The notes below the pieces were generated by a model. The model was not told the DNA's origin and did no database searches. It saw only the letters and a list, made by a program, of their open reading frames with translations. This document shows positions 1 through 8,193 of a stretch of DNA of 64,000 nucleotides, one piece after another. This stretch comes from Alistipes sp. GTDB lineage: Bacteria > Bacteroidota > Bacteroidia > Bacteroidales > Rikenellaceae. The stretch spans positions 248,001 through 312,000 of the forward strand of contig JAFQRH010000019.1 of NCBI GenBank assembly GCA_017410165.1, read 5' to 3'. The translations under genes and the position numbers were made by a program. Every line of letters starts with the position of its first letter. Positions within the stretch are counted from its first letter, which is position 1.

Positions 1-728
1 GTAGGTGTTTCGGAGTTAAGCGCAACACCATCGCCGCAGTTGAGAGTAACGGAGGTCAGAATGGTGTTGTCGGTTATGATATTGCCACCCATACTGTCCT
101 CGCCCGATTCGCCCATATCGGATGCTAATGCACACGTGGCATTTTGGGTGTTGATATAGATTTCGCCCGCAACCTGCTCGCCATCGTTGCCTTTCAAGAC
201 AATTTTCGACACGTAGCCCGTACCTGTAAACTGCAACTTTATCCAACCGCATACATTCTTGAACGACAACTGCTTGTATTCGCTTTTTGAAACCATAATC
301 GACGAGCCAATGCCGAAACTATCCTTCAAATATGTCTGCTCGGCAGGCAGAAACGCCTCGACGTCGCCCGTGTTCCAATTAAACCAATAATCTTCGCTGT
401 AAGGATATACGGCAACAATCTGTGTGGTTTGCTGCGTTGCAACGCCCTCTTCTACGAGTTCGATTGAACCATTCGCATCACCGGTCTCACCGACGAATTG
501 ATACTTACTGTTAGCGTTCGAGCGATAGAATACCGAAATAAGGTCGCCCTCGGTCCAAACGGGACGGCCATCCTCACCAAGCTGGATACGTGTATCCTCC
601 TCATCGAACGAAACTTGCAGTTCGTCGGGTGCGGTAGGAATTTCCGGCGCAAGGTCTTGCGTCGTGTCGGTTGTGCAAGCAGCGAACACGACGGTCGCTA
701 CGAGTGCAAAAAGGAAAAAGCGTTTCAT
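1..728 (-). CDS. Fimbrillin-like surface lipoprotein, 3' end outside window
   Basis: Open from ATG at 728 to the window edge, 242 codons with no stop. The N-terminus has Lys-Arg, a hydrophobic stretch and a lipobox ending FAAC (Cys18), so it is predicted to be a lipoprotein, probably surface-exposed. After a Pro/Thr/Asp-rich spacer it shows the pattern TRIQ-x-W-x-GD-x-I-x-VF seen in Bacteroidales fimbrillin-like N-terminal domains and repeated in the lipoprotein at 39505-42699. The rest reads as beta-rich. It lies 18 bases after the small peptide gene at 747-899 on the same strand, so the two are probably co-transcribed. Function unknown; the C-terminal domain that would define it is not in the window. 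Confidence 0.75.
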   Translation of the reverse strand, partial: MKRFFLFALVATVVFAACTTDTTQDLAPEIPTAPDELQVSFDEEDTRIQLGEDGRPVWTEGDLISVFYRSNANSKYQFVGETGDANGSIELVEEGVATQQTTQIVAVYPYSEDYWFNWNTGDVEAFLPAEQTYLKDSFGIGSSIMVSKSEYKQLSFKNVCGWIKLQFTGTGYVSKIVLKGNDGEQVAGEIYINTQNATCALASDMGESGEDSMGGNIITDNTILTSVTLNCGDGVALNSETP

Positions 729-746
729 CTTATCTGTTTTTTTGTT

Positions 747-899
747 TTACTCTTCGATAAATTCGTCTGCCGGTCGAGCCGTCCAACCCTGCTCGGGATC
801 GACAACCGGAATTTCGAGCGAAGCACCGAAGCCGCGCTCGGCGTGCAACGCAACGCTGTGTAGCGTTGGTGCGAGGTAGTGTTTTTGTGTATGTTTCAT
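747..899 (-). CDS. Small 50-aa peptide upstream of fimbrillin-like lipoprotein
   Basis: ATG at 899, 50 codons, stop at 747. No signal peptide or membrane segment. It contains YLAP (from residue 8) and ERGFGASLEI (21-30), then an acidic, Trp-containing tail. The peptide at 42707-42853 has the same elements at the same spacing (Y-x-A-P-x9-E-x-G-F-x-A-S-L-x-I) and also sits just before a fimbrillin-like lipoprotein gene. That repetition, plus a TAnnTTTG element at 968-975 on the same strand, supports it being real. I recall similar short ORFs near surface lipoprotein genes in Bacteroidales but know no named function. Confidence 0.65.
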   Translation of the reverse strand: MKHTQKHYLAPTLHSVALHAERGFGASLEIPVVDPEQGWTARPADEFIEE

Positions 900-967
900 T
901 GCAAATAATTGATTATCAACGACCCTACCCCGAATTTTTCGGGAGAGGATTGGGTATTTCTGTGTGA

Positions 968-975
968 CAAATGTA
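968..975 (-). promoter_or_regulatory. -7 promoter element (TACATTTG)
   Basis: On the minus strand this reads TACATTTG, matching TAnnTTTG, 69 bases before the ATG of the small peptide gene at 899. No clear -33 TTTG at the usual distance. Confidence 0.5.
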
Positions 976-1010
976 CGAAAAAATATCGAAAGGTGTTCTT
1001 CGCAACACAC

Positions 1011-1046
1011 AAAAAACATCTGCCCACCCTTTCGGGAGAGCAGATG
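1011..1046 (-). terminator. Rho-independent terminator of apt
   Basis: Seven-base arms (1017-1023 and 1040-1046) flank an inner CCC/GGG pairing. On the minus strand the hairpin is followed by six T. It lies just past the apt stop and before the promoter of the small peptide gene. Confidence 0.7.
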
Positions 1047-1065
1047 CTCGGTTTTCGGGGAGATA

Positions 1066-1109
1066 TTATGGCTAAATATCCATCAAATTATGGCTAAATA
1101 TCCATCAAA
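1066..1109. repeat. Perfect 22-bp tandem duplication at the apt stop
   Basis: The 22 bases at 1066-1087 are repeated exactly at 1088-1109. The second copy holds the last codons and stop of apt; the first repeats them just downstream, giving a duplicate of the gene's 3' end with the same in-frame sense. Confidence 0.9.
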
Positions 1110-1657
1110 GTTGTGACCGGTGCAATCTTTTCGAGTCGCTCGCGACCACCGATTTCCGGAATGCCGACCAAGAAGACAAACTCCTTGATACGCACGCCAT
1201 ACGGCTTGCCGTTGCGATAGACGGTCAGCTGTTCGAGCGAACGCGCAACGCCCTCGGCCGTGCCACCCGTAGCCAACACGTCGTCGAGAATCGTCACCTC
1301 GAATACGTCGCCCGTCGGAACACCCGCCGCGATGTCGCTCAATCGGTAGTAGAGTTTGTCAAAACCGTACTCCTTCTCGATGCGCACCTCAATCAAATCG
1401 CCATCGTTGAACGGCAACTTGCCGCTCTTACGCATCGGAATAATGTTCTCGACCGTGCTGTTAGGAGTCGAGAGCAGTGGCGCAGCAAAGAGAAATGCGC
1501 GCGCCTCGGGAGCCGCCACGTTTGGTGCGGTGGTTGCCTTATTGAGTGCCTCGATAACCTCGCCGAACGCTGCACGCGATTGCAGGAACGGGATAATGTC
1601 GATAAAGTTGATACCCTCCTTCGGGAAATTCTTATAAAATTTCAGTGTTTCGATCAT
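1094..1657 (-). CDS. apt: Adenine phosphoribosyltransferase
   Basis: 187 aa, cytosolic, salvages adenine with PRPP to AMP. It has the Apt features RKSGKLP near residue 77 and the PRPP-binding loop VTILDDVLATGGTA near 121-135, followed by a hydrophobic strand. Length fits the family, slightly long at the C-terminus. A full-consensus promoter spans 1712-1742, so it is transcribed separately from the upstream cinA group, and a hairpin terminator follows at 1011-1046. A tandem duplication covers its stop codon. Confidence 0.93.
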   Translation of the reverse strand: MIETLKFYKNFPKEGINFIDIIPFLQSRAAFGEVIEALNKATTAPNVAAPEARAFLFAAPLLSTPNSTVENIIPMRKSGKLPFNDGDLIEVRIEKEYGFDKLYYRLSDIAAGVPTGDVFEVTILDDVLATGGTAEGVARSLEQLTVYRNGKPYGVRIKEFVFLVGIPEIGGRERLEKIAPVTTLMDI

Positions 1658-1711
1658 AATCGCTTATAATTTGTGTGGTCTGTTCGCGGTCTAAATGCGC
1701 CGACGAACTCG

Positions 1712-1742
1712 CAAATATAGTAAACTCTTTGCAAATCACAAA
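1712..1742 (-). promoter_or_regulatory. Consensus promoter of apt
   Basis: Minus strand reads TTTG (1742-1739), 19 bases, then TATATTTG (1719-1712): an exact match to the Bacteroidetes -33/-7 consensus. The -33 box lies inside the end of the upstream gene, whose stop is at 1736. Confidence 0.8.
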
Positions 1743-2818
1743 ACTTTCATCATTCGTTTGCGGTGCTCTGCGAATGCGGCATCCGCTTTGGCGTTGAAAG
1801 CATCGATGTCGGCCGGCATCGTCTTCGGGTACTTGAAGCGCGTGCGTACGCCCAATGCACGCAATACGACATCTTTCTCTACGCGATAGTATTTTCCGCT
1901 CTTGGTGTACGCCTTCTGCGTGAAGTGGTGACCGAGGTCGAACATCTCGCGCGTTGCGATGCACTTCGGTAAGCGGTTGCCCGACTCAACCCATACCGGA
2001 ATCTGGATGCCGGCTACGGGGTGGCCTATCGTTACATCCATACGCGGATTTGCGCCACAAACGATGACGATGCAGGCGATGCTCGACGAACGCGGAACGG
2101 TGTAGTTCGTGCAGGTGTAAGGTCGCTCCGAGAGCAGAACATCTCCTCGGTCGGAACTGAAATACGAGCGCGAATATGCGAAGAAATCCTTCGACTCGAA
2201 GGTGCGCTTGCCCTCCATCTGCGCCTCCAATGAGCGGTGGCGTCTCTCGGTCGTGCCGCGCTTCTCAATCGAGCCGGCAAAACTGAAATTGGTGCGGATG
2301 TCGTAGCCGCGCTTCATCTGCTCGACGTCGTAACGCTTGTAGCCGCTGCCCCACACCTCGAAGTATGCCGCAGCACCTGTCGAATCGGCAACACCTATAT
2401 TGCTCTGGAAGGCGGACGAACGCTTTCGGGTGCGAAGTATCTGCTCGAACTCTTCGACCGTAGCGCACTCGCGCAATGCGTGTCGCATAATTTGTCCTGC
2501 GGATTTGTAGCCCGTCGTGTCCGACTTGTCGATTGGCAGATTGTGCGTATTGGTGTTTATAACGCCCAATCCGGCGGAGTTGAGCCCCGCAAAGACGCTC
2601 TCCGAACGAATCGCAGCACCAACAAGAGCCGTGTATGAGTAGGTTCCGTCGGTAAAGTGTTCGAGGCGCGAAGCCGGATTTTTGGTTTGGTCGCGGTGCT
2701 TCCACAGAATCGCGCCACCCTCTTTTGAGGCGCGAGGTGCGATGATGGCCGACGAGCAGGCATCGGCGGTGACATACGCCATTGCCGCAATCGCAATCAG
2801 GATGAGTTTGAGTTTCAT
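1736..2818 (-). CDS. Exported Ntn-hydrolase-like protein (C45/acyltransferase type)
   Basis: 360 aa from ATG 2818; an upstream in-frame extension lies inside cinA and was rejected. The N-terminus is a signal peptide followed by ADACSSAIIAP, then GGAILWKHRDQ. This matches the start of peptidase C45 / acyl-CoA:6-APA acyltransferase-like Ntn hydrolases, where Cys becomes the N-terminal nucleophile. Here Cys21 would be exposed by signal peptidase cleavage itself; the bases before it (TADA) fit an AxA site better than a lipobox. Substrate unknown: amide hydrolysis or acyl transfer in the periplasm is inferred. It starts 7 bases after the cinA stop, so it is in that operon. Confidence 0.7.
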   Translation of the reverse strand: MKLKLILIAIAAMAYVTADACSSAIIAPRASKEGGAILWKHRDQTKNPASRLEHFTDGTYSYTALVGAAIRSESVFAGLNSAGLGVINTNTHNLPIDKSDTTGYKSAGQIMRHALRECATVEEFEQILRTRKRSSAFQSNIGVADSTGAAAYFEVWGSGYKRYDVEQMKRGYDIRTNFSFAGSIEKRGTTERRHRSLEAQMEGKRTFESKDFFAYSRSYFSSDRGDVLLSERPYTCTNYTVPRSSSIACIVIVCGANPRMDVTIGHPVAGIQIPVWVESGNRLPKCIATREMFDLGHHFTQKAYTKSGKYYRVEKDVVLRALGVRTRFKYPKTMPADIDAFNAKADAAFAEHRKRMMKVL

Positions 2819-2825
2819 AATCGTT

Positions 2826-4061
2826 CTATCGTATTTCGTTGTAAAGCATTGAGATAGCGTATGCCGAGGCACGCGAAACAATCTGGCTGCGGTCGGTTCC
2901 GCAGTCGCGCCGAACGGCAAATGTGCGTTGCGGTGTGGAGATGCCGATCCATACCGTGCCGACCGGCTTTTCGGGCGAGCCACCGCTCGGCCCTGCGATG
3001 CCGGTGGTCGATATGCCGTAGTCGGCTCCGCTTATGCGACGAACACCCTCTGCCATTTGGCAGGCGACCTGCTCGGATACGGCTCCGAATGCTCGGATAT
3101 CGTCTTCGCTCACGCCCAACACGCGACACTTCGAGTCGTTGCTGTACGTGACTGCGCCACACATAAAGTATGCCGAAGCACCCGCCTGTGCCGTGAAGAG
3201 CGATGCGATGCGGCCGCCCGTGCAACTCTCGGCAACCGACAGACGCTCACCGCGCTCGATGAGTAGCGCGTGCAACAACTGCTCGACTGTGGCATCCTCG
3301 TAACCAACGATGTGGTCGGGAATTATGTTGTACAACTTCGCAAATTCGTGTTCGATGCGACGGCTTTCGCTCGCACCATCCACCTCGTATGCCGAGAGTC
3401 GCAGTCGGACGATGTTCGGCGCAGGAAGATACGCCAGGTGCATCTCCTCGGGCAGTGCATCCTCCCACTCGGCAATTCGCTCGGCGAGTATCGACTCGGC
3501 GATGCCCGATGTGATGAGGGTGCGGTGGACGATTTGGCGCAACTCGAAACGCTTTTTGAGTCGCGGCATAACTTCGTCCTCCATAAGGTGCACCATCTCG
3601 AACGGTACGCCCGGCAGCGATACGACCACCTTGCCCTCCTGCTCGAACCACATACCCGGTGCTGTGCCGTGTGCATTGTGCAACACGGTGCATCGTTCGG
3701 GTACCATTGCTTGCGAACGGTTCAGTTCGTTGAAGGCAATACCGCGACGGGCGAGCATCGCGCAGATATGCTCTGCCTCGCGCTCGTCGTAGCGCATATC
3801 GGAGTGGAAATAGCGTGCCAACGTATGCTTTGTGATGTCGTCTTTCGTTGGGCCGAGTCCGCCCGTGAGGATGACTATATCGCTTTGAGACAGAGCGCGG
3901 TCGAGAGTCTCGGTAATGCTCTCGGCACTATCGCCGATAGAGGTGCGCTCGAAGACTACGATACCCGCAGCGTTGAGTTGCTGCGACAGGTATCGCGAGT
4001 TGGTGTCGAGAATCTGACCAATCAAAATCTCGTCGCCAATGGTTATGATTGTCGATTTCAT
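2826..4061 (-). CDS. cinA: CinA-family protein (nicotinamide-nucleotide amidase domain)
   Basis: 411 aa from ATG 4061. N-terminal molybdopterin-binding-like (MoCF) domain with IGDEILIGQ and TGGLGPTKDDIT; C-terminal PncC-type domain with AESCTGG around residue 260, which deamidates NMN to nicotinate mononucleotide in NAD recycling. The two-domain order and length match CinA/PncC proteins. It begins two bases after the pyrD stop and is followed 7 bases later by the Ntn-hydrolase gene. Role in competence is not implied here. Confidence 0.92.
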   Translation of the reverse strand: MKSTIITIGDEILIGQILDTNSRYLSQQLNAAGIVVFERTSIGDSAESITETLDRALSQSDIVILTGGLGPTKDDITKHTLARYFHSDMRYDEREAEHICAMLARRGIAFNELNRSQAMVPERCTVLHNAHGTAPGMWFEQEGKVVVSLPGVPFEMVHLMEDEVMPRLKKRFELRQIVHRTLITSGIAESILAERIAEWEDALPEEMHLAYLPAPNIVRLRLSAYEVDGASESRRIEHEFAKLYNIIPDHIVGYEDATVEQLLHALLIERGERLSVAESCTGGRIASLFTAQAGASAYFMCGAVTYSNDSKCRVLGVSEDDIRAFGAVSEQVACQMAEGVRRISGADYGISTTGIAGPSGGSPEKPVGTVWIGISTPQRTFAVRRDCGTDRSQIVSRASAYAISMLYNEIR

Positions 4062-4063
4062 CT

Positions 4064-5110
4064 CTATTGTGCTTTGCTTTCGGCTTGCTCGATGAGCGAG
4101 CGGCAAATTTTGGCAGGGAATCGTGCGCCGTTATAGACGTAGCCCGTATATACTTGGACAAGTGTTGCGCCTGCGGCGAGCATCGCCTGCACATCCTCCG
4201 CAGTCATCAATCCGCCGACACCGATAATCGGATAGGTGCCGTTCGAGCGGTCGTAGATGCGCTTTACCACCTCGATTGCGCGCTTTGTGAGCGGTGCGCC
4301 ACTGATGGCACCCGCGCCGTAACGCTTCATCTGCTCGACGCTGGTCTTCAACCCTTGCGCACGTGTTGTGGCGTTTGTCGCCACGATGCCGTCGAGTGGC
4401 GTGTCAATCATAATGTCGGTCATCATATCGACATCTTCGTTCGAGAGGTCGGGCGAAATTTTGAGCAGTATCGGACGATATTGATTCTGACCGCGACGGA
4501 AATCGAACAACGGCTCGATGATCTCCATAATGCTCTCGCGTGTGCGAGGTACGTACTGCTTGAATGTGGTATTGTAACTTACGTTTACCGTAAAGTAATC
4601 GACATATTGGTAGAGGTTGCGAAATACGCGCAGATAGTCGGCGGGCGCATTTTCGGGCGGAGTAACCGTATTTTTGCCGATGTTGCAGCCGATGATGATA
4701 TTCTCGCGATTGTGGCGCAGGTTCGAGATGACGCGCTCCAACCCCTTGCTTGCAAGACCTATGCGGTTGAGAATTGCCTGATCGTTGCCGATGCGGAAGA
4801 TTCGCGGTTTCGGGTTACCGGGTTGTGCCAACGGTGTGACCGTGCCAATCTCGACAAAACCGAAGCCGAGAGCGTCCAACTCGCGGAAGACGTCGCCATT
4901 GCGGTCGAAACCGGCGGCGATGCCTATCGGATTGCGGAATTTCAGACCGAAAACTTCGCGCTCCAATGACGGATGCTCCACCGAGTAGAGTTTGCGCATA
5001 ATCCACCTTGCGCCCGGAATGTTACCCAACAGGCGCAACATAAAAATTGTTGCGTTATGTGCTCTTTCGGCACCAATAACGGGTGTCAGAAACCGTATCA
5101 ATCCTCCCAT
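4064..5110 (-). CDS. pyrD: Dihydroorotate dehydrogenase (quinone), class 2
   Basis: 348 aa. Oxidises dihydroorotate to orotate in pyrimidine synthesis, linked to membrane quinone. The N-terminal 40 residues form the class 2 helical membrane-association extension; then FGLKFRNPIGIAAGFDRNG, FVEIGTVTP, and IIGVGGL near the C-terminus define the FMN TIM barrel. Oddity: the catalytic loop, usually NVSSPNT or NVSCPNV, reads NVSYNTT here. The gene has its own -7 element (5130-5137) and leads the pyrD-cinA-Ntn hydrolase operon. Confidence 0.92.
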   Translation of the reverse strand: MGGLIRFLTPVIGAERAHNATIFMLRLLGNIPGARWIMRKLYSVEHPSLEREVFGLKFRNPIGIAAGFDRNGDVFRELDALGFGFVEIGTVTPLAQPGNPKPRIFRIGNDQAILNRIGLASKGLERVISNLRHNRENIIIGCNIGKNTVTPPENAPADYLRVFRNLYQYVDYFTVNVSYNTTFKQYVPRTRESIMEIIEPLFDFRRGQNQYRPILLKISPDLSNEDVDMMTDIMIDTPLDGIVATNATTRAQGLKTSVEQMKRYGAGAISGAPLTKRAIEVVKRIYDRSNGTYPIIGVGGLMTAEDVQAMLAAGATLVQVYTGYVYNGARFPAKICRSLIEQAESKAQ

Positions 5111-5129
5111 AATAACTCGCTTTGCACGG

Positions 5130-5137
5130 CAAAGTTA
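5130..5137 (-). promoter_or_regulatory. -7 promoter element of pyrD (TAACTTTG)
   Basis: TAACTTTG on the minus strand, 19 bases before the pyrD ATG, in the short gap after pdxB. Confidence 0.55.
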
Positions 5138-5178
5138 TAAAAAAATACCGTAAAAATATACGAAAACGTCGCTCGCTG

Positions 5179-6174
5179 TTAGAAATACTCTCTTCGGTAG
5201 GCGTATTTGTTACGCAACTGTTCGAACGCTTCGGGCGACTCTTTGAGCGGGCGACTCTCCGCCGTAGGGTCGCAGTAGTCGAATATCGTACTGCACATTT
5301 GCTGCCACGAAATCTCTTTTCGCGTGGCCGGCTCGACCTGTGGCGGATACCAGCCGATGAGCGGAATGCCGAAGAACGATGCAACCGCCCTGACCGACAT
5401 TGCCGTTGCGTTTGCCTTGCCCTGCAACGAGTATCCGGCGATGTGAGGTGTGGCGATGAACGCCTTGTCGAGCAGACGGCGGTCGATATTCGGCTCGCCC
5501 TCCCAAACATCTATTGCACACGCTATTTTATCGGTCAGCAGTGACTCCGTTTTCGCCACTTCGCCGCGCGATGCGTTGAGCAGTACAGCGCCTTTGCGCA
5601 TCAAAGCAATCGCCTCGGAATCAATCATTCCGCGCGTTTTATTGTCCAGCGGTACGTGGAGCGTTACGATGTCCGCCTTGCGCAAAACCTCTTCGAGCGA
5701 GACGAATCCGAGATGCTCGCGTGCCTCTCGTGGCGGGTCACAACATATCGTGCGAAATCCCCACGCCTCGGCATACTCCTTGACCAGTCGTCCGACACTG
5801 CCCACTCCGACGATGCCGAGCGTGCGCTCGGTGGGAGCGAATTGCTCGCGCTTGGAGAGCAGAGCCAATGCCGCTGCCACCCATTGAAGTACGCCTGCTG
5901 CATTGCAACCTGCTGCTGTGGTGACGATTATGCCGGCACGTCGGCAGTATCGCAGGTCGATGTGGTCGAAGCCGATTGTGGCCGTTGCAATCAGTTTGAC
6001 CGCCGAGCCGTCGAGTAACTTTGCATCGCATCGTGTTCGGGTGCGGATGATGAGTGCATCGGCATCGCGCACATCATCGGCCGAAATCTTATCTCCATTG
6101 CGATATACCACCTCGGCGTATGGCTCAAATACGCCGTCGAGAAACGGTATTGCACGGTCTGCTACAATCTTCAT
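5179..6174 (-). CDS. pdxB: 4-phosphoerythronate dehydrogenase
   Basis: 331 aa D-2-hydroxyacid dehydrogenase of the PdxB branch: second step of the DXP-dependent pyridoxal phosphate pathway. Starts MKIVADRAIPFL; TATIGFDHID and AAGCNAAGVLQWV mark the substrate domain; the NAD fold has GIVGVGSVGRLV near 140-151; IATPHIAGYS holds the catalytic His. The 60-odd residues after this match PdxB's extra C-terminal region. Divergent from the ureohydrolase gene, with its own -7 element. Confidence 0.9.
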   Translation of the reverse strand: MKIVADRAIPFLDGVFEPYAEVVYRNGDKISADDVRDADALIIRTRTRCDAKLLDGSAVKLIATATIGFDHIDLRYCRRAGIIVTTAAGCNAAGVLQWVAAALALLSKREQFAPTERTLGIVGVGSVGRLVKEYAEAWGFRTICCDPPREAREHLGFVSLEEVLRKADIVTLHVPLDNKTRGMIDSEAIALMRKGAVLLNASRGEVAKTESLLTDKIACAIDVWEGEPNIDRRLLDKAFIATPHIAGYSLQGKANATAMSVRAVASFFGIPLIGWYPPQVEPATRKEISWQQMCSTIFDYCDPTAESRPLKESPEAFEQLRNKYAYRREYF

Positions 6175-6210
6175 CTGTTCGCTTTTTGAAAATTATTTGC
6201 TAAAAACATA

Positions 6211-6218
6211 CAAATATA
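6211..6218 (-). promoter_or_regulatory. -7 promoter element of pdxB (TATATTTG)
   Basis: TATATTTG on the minus strand, 37 bases before the pdxB ATG, in the divergent pdxB/ureohydrolase spacer. Confidence 0.6.
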
Positions 6219-6262
6219 GCGAATCCCTTTCGTTTACGAGTGTCGATTTCCGATAATTTTGC

Positions 6263-6270
6263 TATTTTTG
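6263..6270 (+). promoter_or_regulatory. -7 promoter element of ureohydrolase gene (TATTTTTG)
   Basis: TATTTTTG sits 22 bases before ATG 6292. Because it lies downstream of the alternative in-frame ATG at 6259, it decides the start at 6292. Confidence 0.6.
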
Positions 6271-6291
6271 TGGCAGAAAAATCTCGTAGTG

Positions 6292-7344
6292 ATGGATATA
6301 AACATTTTCAAGCATCTCGGAATGGTTGGTGGCGACGATAACGGCGGCTACTATTTTCGTGATGCCGTATCGACCGACGACGGGGCTGTTGTGATAGTCT
6401 CTGCACCTTGGGCGGTGACGTCGGCCGACGGTGAGGGTGCTTCGTATGCACCGGATGCGATTATCGACGCTTCGACCACTATCGGGCTCTACGATGCCGT
6501 GACGGAGGTCTCGATTGAGGGCCGAGTGGCAACCGCCGAGATAGATTACGATATTCAGGAGAGTTCGCAACAACTCGGTGCCGATGCCGGCAAGGTGCTC
6601 TCGCATATCGAGGATGGTGGCTCGGTGTCGGGCGACTTTTTCGGGCGTAAACTCGCGCGTATCAATACAGGATTTCGCCATATGCACGCCAGCGTGGCTC
6701 GTGACGTTGCGCGTTACGCCTCGCAGGGCAAGATTGTCGGCATAGTGGGTGGCGACCACTCGGTTTCGTTCGGTGCAATTCGTGCCATATCCGAGTGTTG
6801 CGAGGGTGTCGGTGTGCTCTTCTTGGATGCACATTGCGATATGGGTGGCGACAGTCGTATTTTCGACTATTCGCATCGCTCGATAGCGCGTAATATATTG
6901 GAGGAGATTCCTGCCGTGTCGCACGTTACGATGGTCGGTGTGCGCGATTGTGTCGAGCGCGATGTGCTCGAATTGAGGAAGTGCGACCGCGCATCGTTGT
7001 TCCTTGCCGAGAGTCTTGCCGCAGCGCGTTTCGGCGGGCGTACGTGGCGAGAGTGTTGTGCCGATGTGATTGCAACGCTGCCACAGACGGTGTATGTCTC
7101 GATGGATGTGGATGTGCTTGCGCCGGATTGTTGTCCGAATACGGTGCGCCCTGTTCCGGGTGGCCTGTCGTTCGACGAGGTGGCATTCTTGTTGGGCGAA
7201 ATCGCAGCATCGGGCAGACGTATCGTGGGCTTCGACGTTACGGAGGTTGTGCCAAAACTGCAATCGGGAGCGGATGCGCTTGTCGGTGCGCGTATGTTGG
7301 CAAAACTGTGTGCCGCATCGCTCAAAAGCGCACAAAATAGATAA
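6292..7344 (+). CDS. Arginase/agmatinase-family ureohydrolase
   Basis: 350 aa. Binuclear-Mn ureohydrolase fold: GGDHS, DAHCD, SMDVDVLAP and FDVTEVVP carry the His/Asp metal ligands and the usual Glu. The third motif normally reads D-x-D-x-x-D-P; here the last Asp is Ala, but it is not a metal ligand. Substrate cannot be fixed from sequence: agmatinase (polyamine synthesis), formiminoglutamase or guanidino hydrolase are all possible. Unusually Cys-rich for the family. The next gene begins 24 bases later and is probably co-transcribed. Confidence 0.85.
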   Translation: MDINIFKHLGMVGGDDNGGYYFRDAVSTDDGAVVIVSAPWAVTSADGEGASYAPDAIIDASTTIGLYDAVTEVSIEGRVATAEIDYDIQESSQQLGADAGKVLSHIEDGGSVSGDFFGRKLARINTGFRHMHASVARDVARYASQGKIVGIVGGDHSVSFGAIRAISECCEGVGVLFLDAHCDMGGDSRIFDYSHRSIARNILEEIPAVSHVTMVGVRDCVERDVLELRKCDRASLFLAESLAAARFGGRTWRECCADVIATLPQTVYVSMDVDVLAPDCCPNTVRPVPGGLSFDEVAFLLGEIAASGRRIVGFDVTEVVPKLQSGADALVGARMLAKLCAASLKSAQNR

Positions 7345-7368
7345 AAGAAAAACGATTAAGTGAAATAT

Positions 7369-8049
7369 ATGTTGAAAAAGATATTCGGATTGGGTGTTGT
7401 GACAGCGATGGCTGTCGCTACGCTGATTGGATGTAAGAGCGGCAGCAACCGCTTGGAAAGCGAGGCGGATTCGCTTGCGTATGTTATCGGACTCAATGTC
7501 GGTCACTCGCTGATGCGTATGGATTCGACGCTCAATGTGGATGCCGTATGTATGGCAATAAAGGATGTCTATGAGCAACGCGCGAAGATGACGATGAGCG
7601 ATGCACGCGACTACTATTTGGGTCAGAAGGTCTATTTTGTGTACGAAAAAGCGATGGCCTACGAGGAGCAGTTCCTCGCCGATTTGACCAAACGCGACCG
7701 CTCGTTTGTGCGTACGCGCGACGGTGTGACGTACAAAATCGAAAAACTTGGCGATCAGGATGTTCAGTCGCTCTCGTCGCGTGATACGGTGCGCATCGCA
7801 TACTCGGTGCGTGACCACGCCGGCGTGGTTATCCGCGAGGCAGATACGTTGCGATGTTCGTACCGCGATTTGTTGGATGGTCTGCGCGACGTTGTCCGCA
7901 TTGCGGGCAATGGCGGTCGCTTCGAGGCGTGGTTGCCATCCAAGACCGCTTACGGCTCGGCGGGTGATGCCGAACTCGGCATTGCTCCGAATCAGTTGCT
8001 TAACTATCGCGTCGAGGTGTTGGATATAAAATATCGCCATCGCAGATAG
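7369..8049 (+). CDS. FKBP-like lipoprotein with degenerate active site
   Basis: 226 aa from ATG 7369 (a GTG at 7360 is an alternative). Signal sequence with lipobox TLIGC (Cys22), then an FKBP N-terminal-like helical part (SEADSLAYVIGLNVG) and a C-terminal FKBP fold. It resembles the next gene product, so the pair probably arose by duplication. Residues that line the FKBP proline pocket in its neighbour (HYTG, VFD, VIKGW) are replaced here (AYSV, VIRE, LLDGL), so it may fold or chaperone without isomerase activity. Envelope location is predicted from the lipobox. Confidence 0.8.
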   Translation: MLKKIFGLGVVTAMAVATLIGCKSGSNRLESEADSLAYVIGLNVGHSLMRMDSTLNVDAVCMAIKDVYEQRAKMTMSDARDYYLGQKVYFVYEKAMAYEEQFLADLTKRDRSFVRTRDGVTYKIEKLGDQDVQSLSSRDTVRIAYSVRDHAGVVIREADTLRCSYRDLLDGLRDVVRIAGNGGRFEAWLPSKTAYGSAGDAELGIAPNQLLNYRVEVLDIKYRHRR

Positions 8050-8132
8050 TCGCAAATACTATCCGAAAAGGTGCTTTTCGGATGGTAAGTGACGAATTTT
8101 TGTAAAAATATGGTTTTCAGAGGAATTTTTTA

Positions 8133-8140
8133 TACCTTTG
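8133..8140 (+). promoter_or_regulatory. -7 promoter element of FKBP gene (TACCTTTG)
   Basis: TACCTTTG, 53 bases before ATG 8194, in the spacer between the two FKBP genes, so the second has its own promoter. Confidence 0.6.
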
Positions 8141-8193
8141 CTCCGCAAAAACGAAAAAACAAGTATAAATAACCAAAAATATCAATTAAAACG

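Noticed and set aside
6259..6291. Earlier ATG for the ureohydrolase
   Set aside because: It lies before or within the -7 element at 6263-6270.
6262..8055. 597-codon antisense ORF over the ureohydrolase and FKBP genes
   Set aside because: Mirror frame of two well-supported plus-strand genes; composition is rich in His/Arg/Thr/Ile with no family motifs.
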